Part shown: positions 12,177 through 26,200 of the stretch, one piece after another
Layout of the letters: each line of letters begins with the position of its first letter
Position numbering within the stretch: the stretch's first letter is position 1
From: Ziziphus jujuba
Lineage: Eukaryota; Streptophyta; Magnoliopsida; Rosales; Rhamnaceae
Length of the DNA: 64,000 bases
Assembly (NCBI RefSeq): GCF_031755915.1
Contig: NC_083379.1
Coordinates: 6,211,501 to 6,275,500 of the forward strand
Direction of reading: 5' to 3'
The notes under the pieces: generated by a model
The model's input: the letters and a program-made list of their open reading frames with translations, nothing else
The model's database searches: none
What the model was told of the DNA's origin: nothing
Made by a program: the position numbers and the translations under genes

Positions 12177-13966
12177 ATGGAGAATGACCCGCTGCTCACG
12201 TATCTTAGCCCCAGGTGGAAACCGCCGTCACTGCCACCCCAACTCTGCCCGTTGCCGGAAAATGATGAGATCACTCTCCCTATGACCCCGTCGGAGCTCA
12301 AAGACCGTCTCATCTTCGGCCCTTCTTCTTCACCCAGAGACAGCTCCCCCATAGTCGATGCTCTGACGCTCTCTCTCAATTCTTCAATACCCTCTTCCTC
12401 TTCTAACCAAGACAACCCCACGACCCCAAAGGACCTGCAAGCTTGGCTCCTCGACCCCAATTACCCATGGACCAAAACCAACCTACACCGCTCCAAAACC
12501 GCGCCCGCCATGGCTGTAATCAACGAGATAAAGAACAATTCTGTGTCCAAACCCAAATTTGGTTCGCAATCAATTGTACACCAAGCTTTCCTTCTCCTCG
12601 TGATTTATTTATCGCTGGGTGTGATTATATATTGGTTGAACCGTGACAATTTCAGAGCAACCGAGACTCACCCTGTTGTGGATGCATTGTATTTTTGTAT
12701 TGTGACAATGTGCACTATCGGTTATGGAGATATAACTCCTGATAGTACGGCTACGAAACTATTTTCTATAATGTTTGTGTTGGTGGGTTTCGGGTTTATT
12801 GATATCTTGCTCACTGGGATGGTGAGCTATGTGCTTGATTTGCAGGAGAATTATTTGCTGAGGAATGTTCAGGATGTGGGTGATCAGAAAGAGTCGGCGA
12901 GGTCTTATATAATTGATGTGAAGAAAGGTAGGATGAGGATCAGAATGAAAGTGGCTTTGGCTTTGGGGGTTGTTGTGCTCTGTATTGGAATAGGTGTGGG
13001 GGTTATGCATTTTGTGGAGAGGCTTGGATGGGTGGATTCGTTTTATCTTTCGGTTATGTCGGTGACAACCGTTGGATATGGTGACCGGGCATTCAACTCT
13101 TTGCCTGGTCGTATTTTTGCTTCAATTTGGTTACTTGTATCGACTCTTGCAGTTGCGAGGGCATTTCTGTATTTGGCAGAGGCAAGGGTAGATAAACGAC
13201 ACAGGAAAATGGCTAATTGGGTTCTTGGTCAGGATATGACTGTCGCTCAGTTCCTCGCTGCTGATATTGACAATAATGGTTTTGTAAGGTATGTTTATGT
13301 TTCGTTTTTTGGTTTTGTAGTTAATTGTGTAGTTTTGGGTTTGTGTTAACAACATTTAACTTTGGAAGAAAACTGTATATGGGATATCTGTATTTTTATA
13401 CAGCCGATATTCCTTTATACTTGAGAGAGTGAAAATTTGACAATTTATTGGACCCACTAATTCATTTATGAGCTTTATATAATTACAGAATTAGAAGAAT
13501 CTAAATCCCAGATATGTACCTTTACATCTTAACCTGAGTCTAAGCAACATAGGTGTCTTTAGACTTTTAGATTTTTACAAATATTTCTTAACAAAAAAAT
13601 AGACACCTTTGTTTCTATAATGCCATCAGTAGTATCTTCTGTTCTGAGATTGTTGACAATGGATATGTCTTATGTATCATGGTCCATATTTAAGAACCAT
13701 AAACAATATTATCTCCTGTGTGAATAATATTGAACATTGGGCAGTGTCTTTATGAGCCAAAAGTACTTTTCTTATTTGCTAGAGGTGACCTTTATAAGTA
13801 TGCCATCTGTACAATATCTTCTTTGGTCTTTTGTTCACCTAAGAGGCAAAATCATTTCTGAATATAATGCCATCAGTAGTAAATCTTTTGTTTAGGAACC
13901 ATGAACAATATTACTTCGTATTTTCTAAAGGTGACCCAAGTTTTATTTCTGTATGCCATCTGTAGA

Positions 13967-14003
<37 letters not shown>

Positions 14004-15898
14004 CATTTAAGAGTCAAAAACATTTTTTAGTTGCTATAGAAAATTATGTTGGACATTGGACAATATGTTTAAGAGCCAAAATCAGTTTAAGAAAACTTTT
14101 CACAGTACCTATAATCTCCCGTTTAGAAAATAATATGCTGGTTTTATCAGTGAAGAAATGCAATGAATGAACCTATGAATCTATTATTTTATTTAAAATT
14201 TAAGATTATTGTTGATGGCATGGGATGCAATAATGGCTCATCTGAAATTTGTCCTACGTTTGAGAAACTAATAATTCATGATTCCATTTGTTAAGAGTCA
14301 CTTTCTGCAAATTATCTGTGTTTGGGTTTGCATGGTGCCTGATGAAATAGCTACCAAGTATCAGTTCATCTTTCAGGTCAAGGCTAGTTTATGAGCCTAC
14401 TCCCTGTGCCGAACTACTATATATATATATATATATATATATGCATATGCTTTAAGTTATGCTATGTGACTTGTCGAAGACTGAACTAAAACATGCTTCT
14501 TGCTCCTTTTCTTAATTTGTTTTCCTTTCTCACATGTTGCTTTCTTTGTCACTCCTTTGTATCTGAATTTTTATGTTTTCAAATTAAATAATGACATCTC
14601 ATCTGCCTTTGGCTTTGTGAACCTTACTTTGAAGCCCAAAGATTATCATTTTCAACAAAATCTAATGTGGAATGCTCATTAAATTATCCTTGAGGTACAG
14701 CACCAAATTCTAGATTTGATAAGAATGTGAATCTTCTCCCAAGGTTATTCAGGATGTATCCGCTGCATGGTACTAGGAAAATGTCTGTTAGCTCTGATTC
14801 AAGTTTTTGGTGCCATGTTGAATGTGAGGTCAAACGACTATCATTTTGTTATTTTTCCTTCATGACTGTTTGTTTTGAATTTTAATGTATTTATTTTCGC
14901 AAGTTAGAAGGTTATATCTAGGAGTCCAAAGATGAAATGCAATGGTGGGTTACAGCCCTTTGATGGAAACCTGAGTGTGGTAGTTGGTTCTAGTTCCTAG
15001 GTTTAGTCAATTTTAAAATGTTGTTTTTGACTTTATTTGCTGTTCCTATGAAATTTGGCTCTTGATTACAGATGTGGATAATGTTTGATTTTGTCTGGTT
15101 TATTTCAACACTGTGAAATGGGTTCCATAGAGTGATTTCTTTAAGTTACTGTCCGTTGAATATTTGCTCTCTTCTTAAAGATTTTTGAAGAAATCTCGAG
15201 AGCAAGCGGCTTAAGGTTACATGCGAGCGTCAATGTTGAACTAAATGTTGATTTTTCCTTTTTTCTTTGTTTAAATATTTGGATATTTTTGTAGTTAATT
15301 AAGCTTATTCTTTCTCATGATGGAGATAATATGTGAAAATCTAGCTGGGTATGGCAAATCTGAATTCATAATCTCATTTTCTACAACTTGTGATTTATAG
15401 CCATTTTGTAATGCATTAATGTTAAGTCTGTATCATTTGACTTTTTTACTTAATCCTTCAATCCATTTTCTGTTGGATGTTGGCTGCCATTTGCATGCAT
15501 GATGCATCCTTTGAATCTATGTCAATTTTAAGTTCCCATTTTTTATTTGGTTTATTTATTTTTTTAACACTTGCAAAATTGACTCTCTATTCTTCTTCTT
15601 CTTCTTTTGTTCTATAATCCCTTGAGCTCAATATCAACTTTTACGTTCTAATAATCTATTTATATTATGCTCATTTATTTTGAAGAGCTGCCACCTCTTA
15701 GTGCTCAAGTTTCAGTTTGGATAATTTTGTTGGTTTTTATATGCATGCAGTAAATCAGAATATGTCATATACAAGCTGAAGGAGATGCAAAAGGTGACAG
15801 AGAAAGATATTATGCTGATCTGCAGCAAGTTTGATAAGCTAGATACTGGCAACTGTGGAAAAATAACTCTTGGTGATCTTTTGGAGAATCAACATTGA
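12177..15898 (+). CDS. TPK3-like: two-pore K+ channel, TPK/KCO family (TPK3/TPK5-like)
   Basis: Two exons (12177-13288 and 15751-15898) join to 419 aa. The N-terminus is soluble and carries RSKTAP (105-110), a 14-3-3-type site as in AtTPK1. There are four membrane segments in two pore modules: about 136-154, pore 1 with TIGYGD (180-185), 195-218, 258-281, pore 2 with TVGYGD (298-303), and 313-335. Two EF hands follow: loop 363-374 (DIDNNGFVSKSE) is canonical, while loop 402-413 has Gly and Cys at positions 3 and 5 and may bind Ca2+ weakly. The GYGD filters predict K+ selectivity. Relatives sit in the tonoplast or thylakoid and respond to Ca2+ and 14-3-3. The start at 12177 gives the family-like N-terminus MENDPLL; an in-frame upstream Met (11922) would add 85 residues that read like translated CT-rich leader. 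The 2,462-bp intron splits the first EF-hand loop. The assignment to TPK3 rather than TPK5 is by resemblance and gene neighbourhood. Confidence 0.94.
13616..14110. repeat. degenerate repeats and (TA)n inside the TPK intron
   Basis: Motifs such as ATAATGCCATCAGTAGTA (about 13,618 and 13,865), AACAATATTA, TGCCATCTGTA and AGAGCCAAAA/AGAGTCAAAA recur in the same order with spacing changes. This suggests two to three degenerated copies of a unit of roughly 110-240 bp. A (TA)n run (13,973-13,999) lies between them. Confidence 0.5.
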
Positions 15899-17700
15899 TA
15901 TACTAGTAAACTTGTTATTTTTCTCTCATAATAAAACAAAAACGTGAGAGAATAACCTATTTGCTAGCCAAATGAAAGAGACATACTTATGTTCACTGCT
16001 AGATCAGTTGGTTCTCCTGTCCAGACAGACCTTCGGCTCCAGTCTGATAGTGTCATGGTTGTATTTCCGGCTTTAATAATGCAAAATTCCAATTCAATAC
16101 GAAGGTCGTTTCATCTTCCAGGAATCCAGCTAATGCTCATCTGATTGCATCTGGAATGACTGGACTGCTTCTGATGGATGAGAGAAATTTTGAGGCCATT
16201 GATGATATTGTACAAATTTTTTGTCCATATATAGAATTTTGAATTTATTCTTTTACAAGGATTTGTGGATATCTAAAATATGTCGCTTTATTAGAATTTT
16301 TCATCTTTTTATTTTGTGAAAGAGAGACCATGTCGCTCGACAATGTAAATGATCTAAATATGCACGAATGAAGGTCTTGATTGCTCTCTCTTCCCCTGAA
16401 TCCTGATTATTCTCTTTGAATTTCCCTGCCCAGGCAAATACATGCGGGAGATCCAGCGTGATCTGGATGATAATCATAAATATATGGTATTCTCTTTTCC
16501 TAATAAAGTCATTGTCCCTTTATCAGCAAGTTAATGGGTTTCATTAGTCAATTAATCTTTTGATTAGTTCTAGGTTGATTGAGATGGGGCACATGCGTTT
16601 TTTGTTAGCAAGAGAGTAAATCATTGCATACAAACAGGAACACCAATTTACCCACTTTTCATGGGTTGTCCCATCCTAGGTTTTCATGTTTATTCATTGA
16701 AATATGAAAGTAGCCGGTAGAGAAATGCGATACACCAGCAGGTGATAAAGATCAACTGTGTTGCAAAACGAAGACAAAAAAACACCAGGTTCTGATGATT
16801 CCGTGACAAGAAATAGAAAATAAAAAAGCAGCAGATGGCAAGGGTTGTAAGATTTTAGCTTTAGGAACAAAGGCCTTCTGCTCCGGCAGCCAAAAGGGTT
16901 TAAAATGGAAGTACAGTGTAGTATAATTCAGATAGATTCTGTTGATATGTTTTAAGCTGCAAGACCCAGTAATAAAAACTCAGAGCTTAAGAATTTTGGC
17001 AGTACTGATCTGCTATTTATACATGATTGGATTGGATGATTATCAATGCAAAGTGATTGCCCTGTAAATCCTGATCCCTAATTTCTCCTTTTTCTTTTCT
17101 TAATACTCAACAAAAGTAGGAAAAAAAAAAAAAAAAACAAAACAAAACCAGAAACTAGATAAAGCACAAAGCAGCTGAGCTCAATGGACACAGAGAGCAG
17201 CCTCTTTTTTTTGTGTTTTTTTTTGAAGGCTTTTGACTGAAATGCTGTGGAAATATTTATTAGAGCAAATATTAGTTTTGGATGAGAATAAGATTAGATA
17301 TTCAGAAATTATCATCAAATCCAAATGCCATGGACACCTTGTGAAGTGCCTCTAGGCTGCTTCTCGGAAGCGGATGATCTCAAGCAGCCAAAGTTTTGCT
17401 TAAACGTTTATCCTTGGACATAACATTGATATATGGAGGCAAATGCCTTAATTAAACAGGGATTGCTTTATATCCATGGAGCAATTTCAGGTTTAACGTA
17501 TTGCAAATTGTTATTAGCAGAGCTGTATGTGTTAATAACCAAAGTAGATTCATGCATGTGAAAGATTGTACTATTGCTTTGGCCTGGATAATTTTTCCAC
17601 TAGAAATGATAATGACAGATCCTTGATTATCCTTATAATCTGTGGTCCGTTGCAATAGTTTTCAGGTGAACCCTTTTTTTTTTTTTTTTTTTGGTGGACG
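15899..17700. other. TPK 3' region and spacer
   Basis: This is likely TPK 3' UTR followed by spacer. The stretch 16,080-16,490 is less AT-rich than its surroundings. It includes a 53-base segment (16,434-16,486) bounded by an AG acceptor-like and a GT donor-like dinucleotide and open in one frame, but no family was recognised. The rest holds poly-A (17,120) and poly-T (17,673) runs. Confidence 0.4.
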
Positions 17701-18093
17701 TGAATCTAATATCTTCCATAATGGTATTTTCCTCGTTTCCTAAAAAAAAAATAATAATAATAAATAAAAAGATAAAAAAATACAGTTTGGCATTTTGCAC
17801 ACTTTGGTGGGAATAATGAGTCGCTTGATGTTAATTGCTCAACCAGTAAATCTGATTGCTTCTTTTAGAATAGAGGAACATGATAGTTGATATTTGATTG
17901 CTTGTATAATTTTTCTAAAGTAAATTTAGTGTGTTAGATTGCTTAATTGGTCATACATAATCATAATGTATCTGCCAAATTTTGTACATTTCAATTCTGT
18001 TTACCAGTTGTTTTTTTCTCTCAATGTTTGTGTGGATGGGAATCAAACAAGTCCTATATATACGACCAACCTTGCAGCATATTTATTGACCCC

Positions 18094-18125
<32 letters not shown>

Positions 18126-18230
18126 AGAAGCATATTAATTAGAACTTTGATTATAGACGAAAAAGTAATTCCACCAAAAAAAAAAAAAAAGTGGGGGGGG
18201 GGGGGGGGGGGGGGGAAGGGGGGTGGGGAA
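18094..18230. repeat. poly-A / poly-G homopolymer cluster
   Basis: About 29 consecutive A (18,094-18,122) and a second A run (about 18,176-18,190) are followed by GT and 23 consecutive G (18,193-18,215). Then come AA, six G, T and four G. The strand is strongly G-quadruplex-capable. Confidence 0.9.
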
Positions 18231-21200
18231 TTGAAAAGTAGCTTTGAACAAGTATAGGGTCTAATAATTTTCTATTTTGATTTCCTCCATCTGTTCAACT
18301 TTCAAACACTTAAGCAATGTGATCAAAGTAATCCATTTGCAATCTCTTACATCTCTTTATGGGAACTTTGAATGAAAAGCAGGTCACTGATTGCTTTACT
18401 TTTGCTTCCTTAAAAGGTTACTTTCAAAATGTTGAACATAATTAGTCTCCTCACCTAAAACAATCCACATGAAAACCCAATCAAAGAAAAGAGTTCTTTT
18501 ATATATATATCCAATATATGGATAATATAGTGTAACAGATCATTCAAACGTGATACTTAATAATTGAATAATATTGCAGAAGATTATAAATTATAAATCG
18601 TTCAGTTTACATTCTAGTTGATTATTTACCATTACACGGATAAACGTGACTGTTATTATATACTTTCTCCCTAACAGTAATAATTCCATAAACTGGTAGG
18701 CACTAGCTTTCTCTCTCTCTCTCATAATTTAACAATTGAAGAAACATAGGCTCTTTTGAATTCCATCAATGAAGAAGATTCCTTCAATGATCTTGACTGG
18801 GAAACAATGACCATGTCCAATTGACTCTATCGCTCTTTCACGCAAAAGAAGAGGGAAAAAAAAGTAATAATAAAGAATAGTTATATAAAATATCAGTATG
18901 CATTACTGCAGGGCCTAGTCAACAGAACTCATTGCAACTTATGACAGCTGATGAGTCTCTCACCAAAAATGATAAATTAAGAAGTTGGTAAAAGAAAACT
19001 CCTCTATCACTTTCTTTTCCTTATCATTTTGTAAATTGGTGGAGGGCTTTATATTAGAAAATTCAATTAAAAATGAAAAGAGGTAGTAAAATAAAGTAAA
19101 AAAAGAAAAGGTTTAGCAGTTAGAATTAGTCAAGTAAAATTTTGACCTTTTGAAGAATCTAACCCAGAGAACAGCTTTCACATTTGAAGCAAGAGTTAGA
19201 TTGAAGTACTACTTGGTTAATTAGCATCAAACAATGCTAGAAGACAAGTCATCGATGTGGCTCTTTTGGTTATTAAATTTGCAACTAAAAATATGAAATT
19301 ATAATTTAAATGACCAATGGTCCTCAAGGAAAAAATAAATAAATAAATAAATAAAATTGAAAGAATATAAGTGAGGAACATTCCGAATGGAGTGGATGGT
19401 GAATATATATATGTTGACTTTTGTTTTCCAGTCAATAAAAAAATCATTATTATCAAGAGGAAAAGAAATTGGTCTAAGATGGATAAAGGGTTGGTGATGC
19501 AGACTGATTATCTATAGCTTTTTGGGTTATGAAAAATTGAATGAAACAGACTAGAAAATTGGAATGTAGGAAAAAACAGAAAAAAAGGAAAAGGAGAGTG
19601 CTGCCCCAGTTAGACCAGTTCCAAGTAATAATGGAGAAATTGATGTTAGTGGGGGAGAACAAACTTGTTTGAACAATATAAAGTTATATGCTTGTAAAAG
19701 TTGAAATCCTTTTGTTATTTTCATCAAAAAGAAATCCCTTTGTTATAATTCCTTATTCAACATAATTTTGCTAATGAAAACAATAATTGATCATTCACAT
19801 GGGTTTCAGTTTTATATAATTAGATAAGGGAAAATGTTATTGTGAAACTCTGTTTTTCTTTTCTCTTTCTCTTCTTCCTTTGTGCTGTGATCCATAGAAA
19901 GGGTGTAGAAGTATGTTGGATTAATTTCTTAGTTTTGGACACTGGGAATTTGCTTACTTGACTTGACTATAAGTTGCCTGGGTTCGCACAACCATTTGGG
20001 AATTCAAATGTCATTAAGACGATTAGATGAGCAAATATTGACTCTCTAAGATGTCAACTCTTTTTCACAATCTCCTAACCAAGAGTCTTCCATTGGTTTT
20101 CATTGATTAAACTAGATTATTGAATTGCTGTCTATTTATCTTTGTTTGGCTGAGGGGGTATACATATATATATATATATATACATATATTTTATACAATT
20201 GTTAAAAGATTCTACTTGTTTAACTAGGATTTTAATTTTAAATTATTAATTAATGTAATATTTTTAATATTTGATATAGCATTACATTCTGAGTTTATGT
20301 CAAACATATTTCCCACGTATCAAACATGTATGAATTGCTTGTTATGATCTGTTTCTTTGCATTTTACTGGGCAATAATACAGCTTGTGATATTCAAATAT
20401 CTTTCTTATGGAGTTTGTGTTATTGAAAATATATAATAGTCAAATTAAGGATCATTTTTCTTCTATTGCCAACACAATTTCTAGACTTTTTTTTTGGTTG
20501 AAAAGTAATTTTTATTTATTTTATATTACAAACATAATGATATGGTAAATGTTAAAAATTATCATTCTATTTTTTTACCGTTTATCATGCAAACTTGTTA
20601 AAAGCAACAAATATATATATATATATATATTGGAAATATTTCTATAACAATGTTATATATGATGTATATATTAGAAATTTAGGATGCATAAATTGGAAAA
20701 AGAAAGCACTCTATTTTTATATAGCTTAATTGTTTTTTTTTTTTTTGGGGTAAATTATCTAACTTAAATTTGAGGGTTGGGGGCAACCCAAATGTATCAA
20801 CATCGAAAAGATTCTTTTTTCGGTGTCCACACCTAACAAAAAACCTGCCCTCCTCTAAATTGACAAGGACTTTCCAATACCAATTCCAAAAGGGCCACAC
20901 TTTGTCATATATAATATTATTACAAAAAAAAATATATTTTTTGGGTACAACTAACAAAATGTCAAAAATTTCATGCTCCTTCAATCACTTCTTTCACTTC
21001 ATATTCATAAGTCGTCCCTCTTAAGCAACCGCCCCATCTATTAACATTTTGATTTTCATCACCCACACCTTCACACCACATGTTAATATTAGTCTAAGGA
21101 TATTTTTGCTCCCTTTTCCAAAATTGAAATGTTCGATGTTAACAAATTAACAATTTTAATTACCCCTTTACGTTTTTAGATTTGACATTTTAATCTTGAA

Positions 21201-21328
21201 TATTATTGGATAACGTTATGGTATTTTTTTTTTTTAATAAAATGTAATACACACACGACGTTGAAGCAGTTCTTACATTACATCAGTTTTTTTTTTTTCC
21301 CTTATTTCTTTAATTTTTATTTTTGTTT

Positions 21329-21332
<4 letters not shown>

Positions 21333-21359
<27 letters not shown>
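21333..21359. repeat. (TG)n microsatellite
   Basis: Uninterrupted alternating TG/GT dinucleotides, about 13 units, in the spacer upstream of WRKY. Confidence 0.9.
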
Positions 21360-21695
21360 AGTTAGGTAGACTAAACAAAATCGAGGACTGAAAAAAGGAA
21401 AATAAAATAAAATAAAATAAAAAAGAAAGTGATTGAACGAAATCTAGTATGTGATTAACCTCTTTTTTTTTTTTTGACTTCCTCAAATTTAACATAACAT
21501 TTAATAAAATTAAGTTATGACACATGCCATGTTGAAGTACGGAAAATGGTACATCATTTACAAGTAAATAAAGTAAAATAAATTAAAATTCATTGGGACA
21601 AAAACCAAATTTTTTTTCTTTTTATTGGTCGGACTCATTCAATAATTCTATAAAACGAAGTTAGTTTTGGCTATATTAATTAGGCTAGCTATATA

Positions 21696-21726
<31 letters not shown>

Positions 21727-22947
21727 TATGCTTTGTTAAGAAAAAATAAATTGAAATTTGGTGGACGTCTTTTCATTGCAAATGACATCATCTTAGTTTT
21801 TGCTGAAAACGTTTAGTTTTTCAAATGAGCAGTGGTCAGTGGACATGGTGCAGCCTAAAATGTGGTTACTTAACAACTCACAGTTTGATTAAGAAGGTAG
21901 GTAAATGTCATATACATATGTATATAATATACGTTTAATTGTTAAAATGCACTTGTAGCCTAAAAAATTAAAAAAAAAAAAAAGAAAAAAAAAAAAAGAA
22001 AGTTCAAATGCACATATGGGTATCAGCAAAAGAAAAAGGAGCTTTGAACTTTGAATTGTTCAATTCATGATTACAATACTAGAGAAAAAGTACAAATCCC
22101 AAGCTTCTGTGGGCTATGAAAGCTGCATAAAAAATATTAGCCATAAATTACGGCTTGTACAAGGGTCTCTCTCTATCTCTAAGAATGCATAAGATAAGCT
22201 TTTTACTATTCTACACTCATTGATTTTACGATCAAATTAGCAACTATTGTCTTATTGAAATCTTATACCTACCAGGGTCTAAGTCTTTTTTGTGAAGTTT
22301 AAATCGATTTTATTTTCTATAATTAAAGATGAATTAGTTTTATTATATATATAATTTGATAAATAAATTTAATAAATATTTTAATAAATTTATCTTCATT
22401 GAATTGAACTGAACATATGTGGAATTGGTATACTTATGTGCATAATACCACACACATGTAGTATTTGGTGTAAAGTGTAAAAACCCAAATTACACAAAAC
22501 TAAAACTATACATGAAGGTGAATATATATTCTTCCATTTTTGTTCTTAATTACCATTAAAAACTTGTGTTTTCTCATGTTTATGGATTAAGATAATCGTC
22601 TAATTAAGTAGCTAGCCATTGTGAATTAAGGGCATTTCTGTCAAGATATTTACAAGTGATTCTCATAAAAAAGAAATTAATTCCAGAAAATGGTGGTGAT
22701 GAAAGTGTAAAGTTCCCTCATGAATTACAAAGTGACTTTTTGCCCCTTTTGATTATTCTGAATAGAGATATTGACCACATAAAGTCACAGTTTGAATAAA
22801 TATATCATGATTTCAAGGCTTTTCTCTATAAACTTGGTATTTGGTGTTAGATTGAAAGTTCATTTTTGTTGACTATGTAAAAGTTAAGATATGTTTTCTC
22901 CTAATTTTGTAGGCAGTGAGAATCTAGCTAGGATGACACAAGGGTGA

Positions 22948-23168
22948 GCTTTGTTTTATCTTTAATCTCTTTCACATTTAAACCAAATGGAGGTGCTTTG
23001 TTTTACCTTTAATCTCTTTCACAATTAAACCAAATGCTGTTTCAGAAAATATAAAAAAAAGAAGTTATTTTTGTTTTCTTGAAAATGGAAAAAAGGGTTT
23101 AAAATACTGAATAAGAAAATGTCATTTTGTTATTGTCTTATATAAAATGTCATTTTGTTATTGTCTTG
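22948..23168. repeat. two adjacent short tandem duplications
   Basis: A 42-base sequence beginning GCTTTGTTTTA occurs at 22,948 and again at 22,995 (47-bp period, two differences). Just downstream, AAAATGTCATTTTGTTATTG occurs at 23,116 and 23,144 (28-bp period). Confidence 0.8.
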
Positions 23169-23219
23169 TACTATACATGAACTTTTATTGCAAAGAAAAA
23201 CAGAAGTAAAGTCAAAAAT

Positions 23220-23224
<5 letters not shown>

Positions 23225-23257
<33 letters not shown>
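23225..23257. repeat. (TA)n microsatellite
   Basis: A run of about 16 TA units, one of the longest of many (TA)n tracts in the window. Confidence 0.9.
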
Positions 23258-23260
<3 letters not shown>

Positions 23261-26200
23261 TTATGCATCGTTCTTCAAGCATATAATATCTTGAGGTTTT
23301 CATATTTCACTTCACATCATTTTCTTTTTTGCTCGTCTTTATAGAAGAAGCAGGCCAACCTACTGCTAACCATTGAGAAGACAGAAAAGCTGCTCAAAAG
23401 TTTCAATCGAAATTTTTTGGTAGAAAAACAACAAATTAGAAAGAAGGAAGAATTGGTAATGGTAGATAGCTAAATTGGCTACTGATAAGCTAAAAATACA
23501 CCTCAAAGAGCATGACACATAAACACGTAATATAGCAGTCACATTCATGGCTTTAGGCTTTTAACCTCTAATCATGGTGGGTGTATATGTGTGCATATAT
23601 GAATGGACAACTTTATTTTATATATAAATTATATACATATATCGATTGGCAAAGTCACCATTAATGGAGTGGCTACCGTTTAACTAATACTTGTTCTTTT
23701 CTCCACAAATTACAACACAAGTCGGTATACGAGGACAACCTTTAACCACATCTTCCCATGATGTTTATGTCGCTCTTGTACACATGCAATTCAACAACAC
23801 TGTTTATGTATCCCCTTTTAGTTTGCACCTTTTGTAATTTCTCTTATTCCTCAAAATTATTATTAATTTATCCTTTTCATATTTCTTTTTGTTTCAATTT
23901 AAGTTCCACAATGTAACATCTAAGATATAAATTTTGATATTTTTTTTTATTTAATTATACAGCTCTATGAGTAAATTTTTTAAATAATACTCTATATATT
24001 TGAAAATTATCCCTTTTTTGAAATTTGAGAATATATATATATATATATATGCATTAAAAAAACAAATAATATAAATTATTTTGATATTTACTTAACCACT
24101 TAATTTATGGTTTTGGTGAGAGCAAATGACATAATAAGTCCTAAATCTAAATTAAATAATCATTTTATAAGTTATATAACCGTATGATTAGAGTTCAACG
24201 TTGATCATCATTACAGTAACAGAATAATAATCCTTCATTTTGTGAATATCTTGTCTGATAAATCACCAAATTTTAAACATTTGGTTTTTAATTATATACT
24301 TAAAGACTGACACAAGAATAAACTATATAGCTTATGTCCCATTGGAATGGCTGGTTCTAGGCCGTTTTCTTCATCTTCTAATTCTAGATTCCATCTCTGT
24401 TATGAAATAAAAACTCAGTAAATTAATAAATTGCTTGCAATTTTCTATCAGAATAGGCAGTTAAAATATATATATTTTTTTAAAAAAAAGTCAAACTTCA
24501 AACTTCGACATCGGTCTAGATGTCTCGTCACAAGCGGTCATAAACGATAAGAACAAGGAATAGACGTGAGTGTTTAATATCCACCCTCTGATCAAGTGGG
24601 TCTCACATATGTCTCTCAAGTAGTGGGAGCCACAGGCACATGATCAGGAACTTAGGATCCATGTGGATTGGTTGATTTTCATGTCAAAATCCCATAAAAA
24701 TCAAATCACTATTTTTGAGCTAATAAAAAATCAAATCACTATATTTACATGTAATCATCATCATTTCATTTGACACAAAGTATCCACTCTTTTTTACCAT
24801 TCTTACTTTTGCGTAATGATTTTGTAATGTACCAAAATTACGGGAAAGAGCCACATATAGACCAAAAATAAACACGAAGAAACACTATTTTTGAGTTTTG
24901 AGCATGATTTTTTTATATCCTAGCTTCTTCCCTCCAACAAATGAAGAGCTGAAATATACCGAGTGTCTACAAAAATTATGGAGTAGAATGTTACAAATAA
25001 TGTCAGATATTCCAACTAATCTATTAATATCTTTATCAACTTTTATTATATTTATTATTTAAAAAATTCACTTGGCTCTATTATTAATTAAGAGATATTA
25101 AAATTTCAATTAATAAAGTAAACACACATCATTTTGCTCTATTATCGTGATAGATTACTAAAATTTATTGATATCTTTAATATTACTGGAAATACATATC
25201 GTTGTAACTTATGGATCTTGTATAGTAGATAATTTTTGTATATGTATATATGTAATCTTAATTTTACCGGCATTACCCCTGCAGAAAATTTCTGACAGAT
25301 AAGGACAAATTCCTATCCGAATATCAACGTTAGTTTTTGGAGTAGCTTCTTAGAAAGAGGACAACGCATTAACCTCTATCTTCAAAGGCATGTGCTTTTA
25401 CCATATACATACACACACATAAGGACAATTTTCTCATTTTTTTTGACCTCTTCTTGCATTTTTACTATGATATGTGGTCTAGGAAATAGTTTTTATCAGT
25501 CAAATGCAAATAATTCATTTCTTTTATCCACAAGGGATGGATCACTGACTTTTAATTATTGTTTGATCTAAGATTATCCCCAGTCTTATAGATATCTTAT
25601 ATATATATATACATGTATATAAATTTTTTGGTACGATAGTCTTATAGGTAGTAATATTCTCAAATTTCTGCTAAGCCATCATGATGTGAACCATATTTTT
25701 GAACCTTTTTTTTTTTTTTTTTTTGCTATACTTAATAATTAATATATAAACATTCTTATATTCAAGGTAAGAGTTAAAAAGTATGAAGCAGGAAAACAAA
25801 ATATGAAGAATTAAAAAAAAAGCCTTTCTCTATATCAATATAAAAGATTTTTTTTTCTTTGTTAAAAATCAATATAAAAATTTTTATGTTAAACGAAATT
25901 GGTTCAATATATATACCTCTTACGTCTAAGGATATAGGTTGAAGACATGGTCCTCCCTAAACTTTATATATAAGTAAGAAAAAAAAGGAATTTTGTCATT
26001 GTTATTATTATTGAAAGAAATTATCATTATTATTATTATCACTTATTTATTCTAATAATTGGTCCCAAAAGCAAAATATTTTTTTCTTTTATTCTTTTTA
26101 CTTTATATATATATATATATAATAAAGAACAATTTTTCAGCACAAGAGTGACACTTTTGTCGTCCCATATGTAAACAGTAGACAATTTTAATGAATTATA

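Noticed and set aside
18193..18230. Telomeric or centromeric repeat
   Set aside because: The run is pure G without the TTTAGGG unit, and gene-bearing sequence lies on both sides.
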